NCBI RefSeq assembly: GCF_902167145.1
Contig: NC_050098.1
Coordinates: 18,930,501-18,994,500, forward strand
Direction: 5' to 3'
DNA: 64,000 bases
Origin: Zea mays
Lineage: Eukaryota; Streptophyta; Magnoliopsida; Poales; Poaceae
The notes below the pieces were generated by a model. That model searched no databases. It was not told the DNA's origin and saw only the letters and a program-made list of their open reading frames with translations. Numbering within the stretch: the stretch's first letter is position 1; each line of letters starts with the position of its first letter. The position numbers and the translations under genes were made by a program. This document shows positions 44,750-54,377 of this stretch, in pieces.

Positions 44750-47446
44750 ATGTCGGGAGAGCACGCCAAGAAGGAGATGGAGACCGGCGAAAAGCCCACT
44801 ACAAGCTACGGAAGCACTTCATCGGAAGAGTCCCGCACCAAAAGGAGGGAGAAGAAGAAGAGCTCCTCCAACAAAGGGAAGGAGAAGAAATCTTCTTCTC
44901 ACCACAAAGAGAAGAAGGAAAAATCTTCTTCCCACAAGCCGCATCGGAAAGGCGATAAGCACAAGAGGATGAGGAAGGTGGTCTACTACGAGACCGACAC
45001 TTCATCAACATCGACCTCCGACTCCGATGCGCCCTCCGTCACTTCTAAGCGCCAAGAGCGCAAGAAGTATAGTAAGATCCCCCTACGCTACCCTCGCATT
45101 CCTAAACATACACCTTTACTTTCCGTCCCATTAGGCAAACCACCAACTTTTAATGGTGAAGATTATGCTATGTGGAGTAATTTGATGCGATTTCATCTAA
45201 CCTCTCTCCACAAAAGAATATGGGATGTTGTTGAGTATGGTGTACAGGTACCATCAATAGGGGATGAGGACTATGACACGGACGAAGTGGCCCAAATCGA
45301 GCACTTCAACTCCCAAGCCGCAACCATCCTCCTTGCCTCCCTAAGCAAGGAGGAATACAACAAAGTACAAGGATTGAAGAACGCCAAGGAGATTTGGGAC
45401 CTACTCAAGACGGCGCACGAGGGTGATGAACTCACCAAGATCACCAAGCGGGAAACGATCGAGGGGGAGCTCGGTCGCTTCCGTCTTCGCCAAGGGGAGG
45501 AGCCACAAGACATGTACAACCGGCTCAAGACCTTGGTGAACCAAGTGCGCAACCTCGGGAGTACAAAGTGGGATGACCACGAAGTGGTTAAGGTTATTCT
45601 AAGAGCTCTTATTTTCCTTAACCCCACACAAGTTCAATTAATTCGTGGCAATCCAAGATATCCACTAATGACCCCCGAGGAAGTCATCGGGAATTTTGTG
45701 AGTTTTGAATGCATGATTAAGGGCTCCAAGAAGATCAACGAGCTTGACGAGCCTTCCACCTCCGAGGCGCAACCGGTGGCCTTCAAGGCAACGGAGGAGA
45801 AGAAGGAGGAGTCTACACCAAGTAGACAACCAATTGACGCCTCCAAGCTCGACAACGAGGAGATGGCCCTAATCATCAAAAGCTTTCGGCAAATTCTCAA
45901 GCAACGGAAGGGGAAGGACTACAAACCCCGTTCCAAGAAGGTTTGCTACAAGTGTGGTAAGCCCGGTCACTTCATTGCAAAATGTCCTATGTCTAGTGAC
46001 AGTGACAGGGGCGACGACAAGAAGGGAAGAAGAAAGGAGAAGAAGAAATACTACAAGAAGAAGGGCGGCGATGCCCATGTTTGTCGGGAGTGGGACTCCG
46101 ACGAAAGCTCAAGCGACTCCTCCGACGACGAGGACGCCGCCAACATCGCCGTCACCAAGGGCCTTCTCTTCCCCAACGTCGGCCACAAGTGTCTCATGGC
46201 CAAGGACGGCAAAAAGAAGGTAAAATCAAGGTCCTCCACTAAATATGAAACATCTAGTGATGAGGATGATGATAAAAATGAGGAGGATAACTTGCGCATT
46301 CTTTTTGCTAACCTTAACAAGGAACAAAAGGAAAAATTAAATGAACTAATTAGTGCCATCCATGAAAAGGATGATCTCTTGGACTCCCAAGAGGACTTCC
46401 TAATCAAGGAGAATAAGAAACATGTTAAGGTTAAAAATGCTTACGCTCTACAAGTTGAAAAATGTGAAAAACTGTCTAGTGAGCTAAGCACTTGCCGTGA
46501 GATGATTGACAACCTTAGAAATGAAAATGCTACTTTAAATGCTAAGGTTGACTCACATGTTTGTAATGTTTCAATTACCAATCTTAGAGATGATAACGTT
46601 GACTTGCTTGCTAAGATTGATGAATTGAATGCATCTCTTGCTAGCCTTAGATTAGAGAATGAAAATTTAATTACTAAGGCTAAAGATTTTAATGTTTGCA
46701 ATACTACTATTTCCGACCTTAGAACCAAAAATGAAATGTTGCATGCTAAGGTTGTAGAACTTAAATCTTGCAAACCCTCTACATCTAATGTTGAGCATGT
46801 TTCTATTTGCACTAGATGTAGAGATATTAATGTTGATGCTATCCATGATCACCTAGCCTTAATTAAAAAACAAAATGATCATATAGCTAAACTAGATGCT
46901 AAAATTGCCGAGCACAACTTAGAAAATGAGAAATTTAAATTTGCTCGTAGCATGCTTTATAATGGGAGACGCCCTGGCATCAAGGATGGCATTGGCTTCC
47001 AAAGGGGAGACAATGTCAAACTTAATGCCCCTCCTAAGAACTTGTCTAACTTTGTTAAGGGCAAAGCACCCATGCCTCAGGATAACGAGGGTTACATCTT
47101 ATACCCTGCAGGCTATCCTGAGAGCAAAATTAGGAAGATTCATTCTAGGAAGTCTCACTCTGGCCCTAACCATGCTTTCATGTATAAGGGTGAGACATCT
47201 AGCTCTAGGCAACCAACCCGTGCCAAGTTGCCTAAGAAGAAAATTCCTAATGCATCAAATGATCATGCCATTTCATTTAAAACTTTTGATGCATCTTATG
47301 TGCTTACTAGCAAATCCGGCAAAGTAGTTGCCAAATTTGTTGGGGGCAAACACAAGGGCTCCAAAACTTGTGTTTGGGTACCCAAAGTTCTTGTATCTAA
47401 TGCCAAAGGACCCAAAACAGTTTGGGTACCTAAAGTCAAGAACTAA
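44750..47446 (+). CDS. gag: Gag of the Opie-like element
   Basis: 898 residues from the ATG at 44750, 35 bp after the primer site. Domains: a Lys/Ser-rich N-terminus (residues 1-75), a Ty1/copia-type gag domain (about 120-300, with GEDYAMWSNLMRFHL and MYNRLKTLVNQVRNLG), one CCHC zinc knuckle (CYKCGKPGHFIAKC, about 400), acidic and basic patches, then a coiled coil of about 200 residues (about 515-730), and a basic C-terminus ending in WVPKVKN. Large size and coiled coil are Sirevirus traits. It forms the virus-like particle and binds RNA. The frame is uninterrupted. It ends at TAA 47444-47446; pol is in another phase, +1 relative to gag. Confidence 0.9.
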   Translation: MSGEHAKKEMETGEKPTTSYGSTSSEESRTKRREKKKSSSNKGKEKKSSSHHKEKKEKSSSHKPHRKGDKHKRMRKVVYYETDTSSTSTSDSDAPSVTSKRQERKKYSKIPLRYPRIPKHTPLLSVPLGKPPTFNGEDYAMWSNLMRFHLTSLHKRIWDVVEYGVQVPSIGDEDYDTDEVAQIEHFNSQAATILLASLSKEEYNKVQGLKNAKEIWDLLKTAHEGDELTKITKRETIEGELGRFRLRQGEEPQDMYNRLKTLVNQVRNLGSTKWDDHEVVKVILRALIFLNPTQVQLIRGNPRYPLMTPEEVIGNFVSFECMIKGSKKINELDEPSTSEAQPVAFKATEEKKEESTPSRQPIDASKLDNEEMALIIKSFRQILKQRKGKDYKPRSKKVCYKCGKPGHFIAKCPMSSDSDRGDDKKGRRKEKKKYYKKKGGDAHVCREWDSDESSSDSSDDEDAANIAVTKGLLFPNVGHKCLMAKDGKKKVKSRSSTKYETSSDEDDDKNEEDNLRILFANLNKEQKEKLNELISAIHEKDDLLDSQEDFLIKENKKHVKVKNAYALQVEKCEKLSSELSTCREMIDNLRNENATLNAKVDSHVCNVSITNLRDDNVDLLAKIDELNASLASLRLENENLITKAKDFNVCNTTISDLRTKNEMLHAKVVELKSCKPSTSNVEHVSICTRCRDINVDAIHDHLALIKKQNDHIAKLDAKIAEHNLENEKFKFARSMLYNGRRPGIKDGIGFQRGDNVKLNAPPKNLSNFVKGKAPMPQDNEGYILYPAGYPESKIRKIHSRKSHSGPNHAFMYKGETSSSRQPTRAKLPKKKIPNASNDHAISFKTFDASYVLTSKSGKVVAKFVGGKHKGSKTCVWVPKVLVSNAKGPKTVWVPKVKN

Positions 47447-47459
47447 ATTTGTTTTGTAG

Positions 47460-50400
47460 GTTTATGCATCCGGGGGCTCAAGTTGGATACTCGACAGCGG
47501 ATGCACAAACCACATGACCGGGGAGAAAAGGATGTTCTCCTCATATGAGAAAAACAAAGATCCCCAACGAGCTATCACATTTGGGGATGGAAATCAAGGT
47601 TTGGTCAAAGGTTTGGGTAAAATTGCTATATCACCTGACCATACTATTTCAAATGTTTTTCTTGTAGATTCTTTAGATTACAATTTGCTTTCCGTATCCC
47701 AATTATGTAAAATGGGCTACAACTGTCTTTTTACTGATACTGGTGTTACTGTCTTTAGAAGAAGTGACGATTCAATAGCTTTTAAGGGAGTGCTAGAGGG
47801 TCAGCTATACTTGGTAGATTTTGAAAGAGCTGAACTCGACACTTGCTTAGTTGCTAAGACTAACTTGGGTTGGCTTTGGCACCGCCGACTAGCCCATGTT
47901 GGAATGAAGAATCTTCACAAGCTTCTAAAGGGAGAACACATTTTGGGATTAACCAATATTCATTTTGAGAAAGACAGGATTTGTAGCGCATGCCAAGCAG
48001 GGAAGCAAGTTGGCACTCATCATCCACACAAAAATGTCATGACTACCGACAGGCCGCTGGAGCTACTACACATGGACTTATTCGGCCCGATCGCTTACAT
48101 AAGCATCGGCGGTAGTAAGTATTGCCTTGTAATTGTGGATGATTATTCTCGCTTCACTTGGGTATTCTTTTTACAGGAAAAATCTCAAACCCAAGAGACT
48201 TTAAAAGGATTCTTGAGACGGGCTCAAAATGAGTTCGGCTTAAGGATCAAGAAAATAAGAAGCGACAATGGGACGGAGTTCAAGAACTCTCAAATTGAAA
48301 GCCTCCTTGAGGAGGAGGGCATCAAGCATGAGTTCTCTTCTCCCTACACGCCACAACAAAATGGTGTAGTGGAGAGGAAGAATCGAACTCTATTGGACAT
48401 GGCAAGAACCATGCTTGATGAGTACAAGACACCGGACCGGTTTTGGGCCGAAGCAGTCAACACCGCCTGCTACGCCATTAACCGGTTATATCTTCACCGA
48501 ATCCTCAAGAAGACATCATATGAACTCCTAACCGGTAAAAAGCCCAACATTTCATATTTTAGAGTTTTTGGTAGCAAATGCTTCATTCTTATTAAAAGAG
48601 GTAGAAAATCTAAATTTGCTCCTAAAACTGTAGAAGGTTTTTTACTTGGTTATGACTCAAACACAAGGGCATATAGGGTCTTTAACAAGTCCACTGGACT
48701 AGTTGAAGTCTCCTGTGACGTTGTGTTTGATGAAACTAACGGCTCTCAAGTAGAGCAAGTTGATCTTGATGAGATAGGTGAAGAACAGGCTCCATGCATC
48801 GCGCTAAGGAACATGTCCATCGGGGATGTGTGTCCTAAGGAATCCGAAGAGCCTCCAAGTACACAAGATCAACCATCCTCCTCCATGCAAGCATCTCCAC
48901 CAACTCAAAATGAGGATGAGGCTCAAAATGATGAAGAGCAAAATCAAGAAGACGAGCCACCTCAAGATGATAGCAATGATCAAGGGGGAGATACAAATGA
49001 TCAAGAAAAGGAGGATGAGGAAGAACCAAGACCGCCACACCCAAGAGTCCACCAAGCAATCCAACGAGATCACCCCGTCAACACCATCCTCGGAGACATT
49101 CATAAGGGGGTAACTACTCGATCTCGGGTTGCACATTTTTGTGAACATTACTCGTTTGTTTCCTCTATTGAGCCACACAGGGTAGAGGAAGCTCTCCAAG
49201 ATTCGGATTGGGTGGTGGCGATGCAAGAGGAGCTCAACAATTTCACGAGGAATGAGGTCTAGCATTTAGTTCCACGTCCTAACCAAAATGTTGTAGGAAC
49301 CAAATGGGTCTTCCGCAACAAGCAAGATGAGCATGGTGTGGTGACAAGGAACAAAGCTCGACTCGTAGCCAAAGGGTATTCACAAGTCGAAGGTTTGGAT
49401 TTCGGTGAAACCTATGCACCCGTAGCTAGGCTTGAGTCAATTCGCATATTATTAGCCTATGCTACTTACCATGGCTTCAAGCTTTATCAAATGGACGTGA
49501 AGAGTGCCTTCCTCAATGGACCAATCAAGGAAGAGGTCTATGTTGAGCAACCCCCCGGCTTTGAAGACAGTGAGTATCCTAATCATGTCTATAGGCTCTC
49601 TAAGGCGCTTTATGGGCTCAAGCAAGCCCCAAGAGCATGGTATGAATGCCTTAGAGATTTCCTTATTGCTAATGGCTTCAAAGTCGGCAAGGCCGATCCT
49701 ACACTCTTTACTAAAACTCTTGAAAATGACTTGTTTGTATGCCAAATTTATGTTGATGATATTATATTTGGGTCTACTAACAAGTCTACATGTGAAGAGT
49801 TTAGTAGGATCATGACACAGAAATTCGAGATGTCAATGATGGGGGAATTGAAGTATTTTCTAGGATTCCAAGTCAAGCAACTCCAAGAGGGCACCTTCAT
49901 TAGCCAAACGAAGTACACTCAAGACATTCTTGCTAAGTTTGGGATGAAGGATGCCAAACCCATCAAGACACCCATGGGAACTAATGGGCATCTCGACCTC
50001 GACACGGGAGGTAAGTCCGTGGATCAAAAGGTATACCGGTCGATGATTGGTTCATTGCTTTATTTATGTGCATCTCGACCGGACATTATGCTTTCCGTTT
50101 GCATGTGTGCAAGATTCCAATCCGACCCTAAGGAATCCCACCTTACGGCCGTAAAACGAATCTTGAGATATTTGGCTTACACACCTAAGTTTGGGCTTTG
50201 GTACCCTCGGGGATCCACGTTTGATTTGATTGGTTATTCGGATGCCGATTGGGCAGGGTGCAAAATCAATAGGAAGAGCACATCGGGGACTTGCCAGTTC
50301 TTGGGAAGATCCTTGGTGTCTTGGGCTTCAAAGAAGCAAAATTCGGTCGCTCTTTCCACCGCCGAAGCCGAGTACATTGCCGCAGGACATTGTTGCGCGC

Positions 50401-50705
50401 AATTGCTTTGGATGAGGCAAACCCTGCGGGACTACGGTTACAAATTAACCAAAGTCCCTTTGCTATGTGATAATGAGAGTGCAATTAAAATGGCCGACAA
50501 TCCCGTCGAGCATAGCCGCACTAAGCACATAGCCATTCGGTATCATTTTCTTAGGGATCACCAACAAAAGGGGGATATCGAGATTTCTTACATTAATACT
50601 AAAGATCAATTAGCCGATATCTTTACCAAGCCACTTGATGAACAATCTTTTACCAGACTTAGGCATGAGCTCAATATTCTTGACTCTAGAAATTTCTTTT
50701 GCTAG
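47460..50705 (+). pseudogene. pol: Pol of the Opie-like element (protease, integrase, reverse transcriptase, RNase H), one stop
   Basis: One phase from just after a TAG (47457-47459) to 50705. The first in-frame ATG (47514) lies after the protease active site (WILDSGCTNH, about 47485-47510), so it cannot be the start. Integrase: GWLWHRRLAHVGMKNLH, MDLFGPI, RSDNGTEF, then QNGVVERKNR. A hydrophilic linker follows (48780-49080). Reverse transcriptase: [10 protein letters not shown] and the catalytic YVDD at 49749-49760. RNase [26 protein letters not shown]. The only lesion is TAG at 49260-49262 in NEV(stop)HLVP, where the Ji-like copy has Trp. Without it the protein would be complete, so the copy is nearly intact. 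Confidence 0.9.
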
Positions 50706-51563
50706 CTTGCACACATAGCTCATTTAAATACCTTTGATCATATCTCTTTTATATGCTATGACTAATGTGTTTTCAAGTCGATTTCAAACCAAGTCATAGG
50801 TATATTGAAAGGGAATTGGAGTCTTCGGCGAAGACAAAGGCTTCCACTCCGTAACTCATGCTTCGCCATCACTCCGAGCAACTCTCTCGTCTTTGGGGGA
50901 GAAATGAGCATCAAGGAAAAGGACTTCATCCTTGGGGGAGAGAGTAAAAGCTCAAACGCAAAAGGACTTCGTCTTTGGTATAATCTTAACTCATTTCTTT
51001 ATGACCAAAGGGGAAGATTGCACTCCAAGGGCTCTAATGATTCCGTTTTTGGCGATTCATGCCAAAAAGGGGGAGAAATGAGCCCAAAGCAAAAGGACCG
51101 CACCACCACCACCAAATTCAAAAACTTAGTGCTTTCCAAAAGTCTTTATCATTTGGTATCCTATTGTGTTCAAAAGGGGGAGAAAGTAGTATTTCAAAAA
51201 TAGTATATCAAAACCCTCTTGAACACTAAGAGGTGGATCTCTTTTAGGGGGAGTTTTGTTTAGTCAAAGGAAAAGCATTTGAAACAGGGGGAGAAAATTT
51301 CAAAAATGCTTTTGCAAACTCTTATTCATGTACCTTTGACTATTTGCAAAAGATCTTTGAAATGGATTTACAAAAAGAATTTGCAAAAACAAAACATGTG
51401 GTGCAAACGTGGTCCAAAATGTTATATAAGAAAGAAACATTCCTTGCATATCTTGAAGTAGTTACATTGGCTAAATTCCAAGCAACCTTTGCACTTATGT
51501 TATGCAAACTAGTTCAATTATGCACTTCTATATTTGCTTTGGTTTGTGTTGGCATCAATCACC
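50706..51563 (+). other. Region between pol and 3' LTR with repeated polypurine-like motifs
   Basis: No gene. Six GGGGGAG motifs with purine flanks lie near 50894, 50933, 51064, 51172, 51246 and 51284, before the true tract at 51564. Sirevirus 3' regions are known for such multiple copies. Confidence 0.75.
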
Positions 51564-51577
51564 AAAAAGGGGGAGAT
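51564..51577 (+). other. Polypurine tract of the Opie-like element
   Basis: AAAAAGGGGGAGAT directly before the 3' LTR; the primer site for plus-strand synthesis. Confidence 0.85.
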
Positions 51578-52913
51578 TGAAAGGGAATTAGGCTTACACC
51601 TAGTTCCTATATAATTTTGGTGGTTGAATTGCCCAACACAAATCTTTGGACTAACTAGTTTGTTCTAGTGTATAAGTTATACAGGTGTCAAAGGTTCACA
51701 ACATAGCCAATAAAATGACCAAGTGTTGGGTTCAACAAAAGGGCAAAGAGCCAACCGTAGGCCCTCTGGTCTGGGCACACCGGACTGTCCGGTGTGCCAC
51801 CGGACAGTGTCCGGTGCACCACCGGACAGTGTCCGGTGCACCAGGGGACTCCAGCTCGAACTCGCCACCTTCGGGAATTTCCAGGGGCTCTCGCGCTATA
51901 ATTCACCGGACTGTCCGGTGTACACCGGACAGTGTCCGGTGCGCCATGGAGAAGCGGCCTCAGGAACTCTTCAGCTTCGGGAAAAGCCAACGGCTCGTCC
52001 GCTATAATTCACCGGACATGTCCGGTGTGCACCGGACTGTCCGGTGTGACTCCAGCACAACGGCTATCCCGCGCCAACGGTCACCTGCAAGCGCATTTAA
52101 TGCGCGCTCTGCGCGCGCAGTCGGCAGGCGCGCCCATACCGGTGCACCGGACATCAAACAGTGCATGTCCGGTGTGCACCGGACACCTCGGCAGGCCCAC
52201 ATGTCAGAGCTCCAACGGTCAGAATCCAACGGCAACGATGACGTGGCAAGGGGCACCGGACTGTCCGGTGTGCACCGGACTGTCCGGTGCGCCATCGAGC
52301 AGACTGGCTCCCCAACGGCCACATTTGGTGGTTGGGGCTATAAATACCCCAACCACCCCACATTCATTGCCATCCAAGTTTTCCCACTTCTCAACCACTT
52401 ACAAGAGCTAGGCATTCAATTCTAGACACATACAAAGAGATCAAATCCTCTCCAATTCCACTCAAGCCTTTAGTGACTAGTGAGAGAGATTTGCCGTGTT
52501 CTTTTGAGCTCTTGCGCTTGGATCGCTTTCTTTCTTTCTCTTTTGCTCTTGTGATCAACACTCAATTGTAACCGAGGCAAGAGGCACCGATTGTGTGGTG
52601 GCCCTTGCGGGGAAGCTTTGTTCCCGGTTGATTGAGAAGAAGGAAAGCTCACTCGGTCCGAGGGACCGTTTGAGAGAGGGAAGGGTTGAAAGAGACCCGG
52701 CCTTTGTGGCCTCCTCAACGGGGAGTAGGTTTGCAAGAACCGAACCTCGGTAAAACAAATCCACGTGTCACTCTCTTTATTTGCTTGCGATTTGTTTTGC
52801 GCCCTCTCTTGCGGACTCATTTATTATTACTAACGCTAACACCGGCTTGTAGTTGTGATTATTTTTGTAAATTTCAGTTTCGCCCTATTCACCCCCCCTC
52901 TAGGCGACTATCA
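51578..52913 (+). repeat. 3' LTR of the Opie-like element
   Basis: 1336 bp, the same length as the 5' LTR. All chance reading frames inside the two LTRs translate identically, and no mismatch was seen in the stretches compared. Confidence 0.95.
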
Positions 52914-52918
52914 GCCGC

Positions 52919-54377
52919 CCGGAGCGGAAGCTGTTGTCGCTGCTGGCGGAGCGGGCGGTGGTGAGCCGCCTGGGGTTTTGTCGCCCCGCAGGCCCTCCAA
53001 TGTGGGGGGTTGTTCGTACCTGCGGGGGTGGAACCAGAGTTCCGTTTGTAATGGCACCTTGAATGTCGGTGTCTGTTCATTGTGGCTGTCGGGGCCTGAA
53101 CATGTATGTATTTTTGGCATGAAGCCTTGTTTTTTCCTCGTTTCGAGCACTAGGACTCGCCTGTCGGCTAACTGAACCGCTTAACCAAGTGCGAGTTGCC
53201 TCGTGCGAAGGTGACGAGTGAGGTATCTGTATCCCGGAGGCGTAGGAGTCCCTCGGCTCGGTCGGCCTTGCCGCCCGAGGCTTCTCTTGCTTAGTTAAAG
53301 GAACCCTCGACCGCTCTACGGTGAGCCAGGGCCGAGGGCAGCGGTGTCAGCGTGGACAGAGGCAGAGTTGGCTCGAAAAGAATACTTCATCGGCCGGAGC
53401 CTGGCCGGAGCCTGGCCGGGCCGTCCACTGGCGGGACCAGCGCCGGAGTCGAGTTGCCAAGGCCACGAGCCGGGCTGGTGTCCTCGGGGGACAGCTGGCT
53501 GAGGCTTTGGGGCGGCCGGCCGAGCCGTCTGCTCGGGCCGGGTTCCTGGAAGAGACCCTGGCGGCGATGGCCCGGGCGTGGTGCTGACGTCATCCTTCGG
53601 AGCAGAGATCCTTCGCCCGTGTTGCTGTTCGAGGCTCGGTCGGACTTCGCCAAAGGTGGAGTCGACGCCGAGGGTGCTGCTGCTCCCCCTCCATCGACGT
53701 CTGAGTCTACAGGATCGGTTCGCCTGTAGTATGCATATGTTTTTTGTGGCCGCCGAGGCCCAAATATAATGTCGTCGCGTTGTAAAGCTGCGTTTCTTTT
53801 CCTCTTGTTTCGAGTATCTGGACTTATTTATCGGTAACAGAATTGTTTGTCCGAGTGAGAGTTACTTTTCACGGAAGGTGATGAGTGAGGTATCCGTATC
53901 CCGGAGGCGTAGGAGTCCCTCGGCTCGGTCGGCCTTGGTGCTTACGTGTACTCTTACTCGTCCGTAGGATTCTGCTATCGATATAGTCGAGAAGGCACGA
54001 AAAATCGTTTCGGCAGAAAAGCTTCCGAGCATTAAGACTTGTTCGGTCAGCGGAATCGCTTATCCGAGCATGAGTTACTTATCGCAGAAGGTGATGAGTG
54101 AGGTATCCGTATCCCAGAGGCGTAGGAGTCCCTTGGCTCGGTCGACCTTGGCTGCTTACGTGTACTCCGTCGTTTTCAGGATCCCACTTTCGAAGTAGTC
54201 GAAAAGCACGAAAGACGTTCTGGCAGAAAGACCTTTTCCGAGGAAAATTTTGACACAGAGGGGGTTCCCCCCTTCTAGCCCCCGAGGGAGGGTCGGGCTT
54301 TGCCGAGGCAAGGCTGACCTTTCCTTGATGGTTAGACTTCATATGTAAACGAGGTGTATGAATGGCTTGAAAACATC
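52919..54377 (-). other. Huck-2 3' internal region, part next to pol
   Basis: Resumes the Huck-2 sequence after the Opie-like insertion, collinear with Huck-1 27345-28794. It repeats blocks around GGTGACGAGTGAGGTATC and CCCGGAGGCGTAGGAGTCC at about 53210, 53880 and 54090. No conserved minus-strand frame. Confidence 0.6.

Larger units (their letters stand above)
43366..52913 (+). mobile_element. Opie-like Sirevirus (Ty1/copia), full length and very young
   Basis: A 9548-bp element with two 1336-bp LTRs (43366-44701, 51578-52913) in which I found no difference, a perfect duplication GCCGC (43361-43365, 52914-52918), an initiator-Met primer site, intact gag, a pol with one stop, and a polypurine tract. 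LTR ends (TGAAAGGGAATTAGGC to GGCGACTATCA) suggest Opie (tentative). Sirevirus traits: coiled-coil gag, LTR palindromes, and several polypurine-like motifs beyond pol. It is inserted in Huck-2. Confidence 0.95.
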
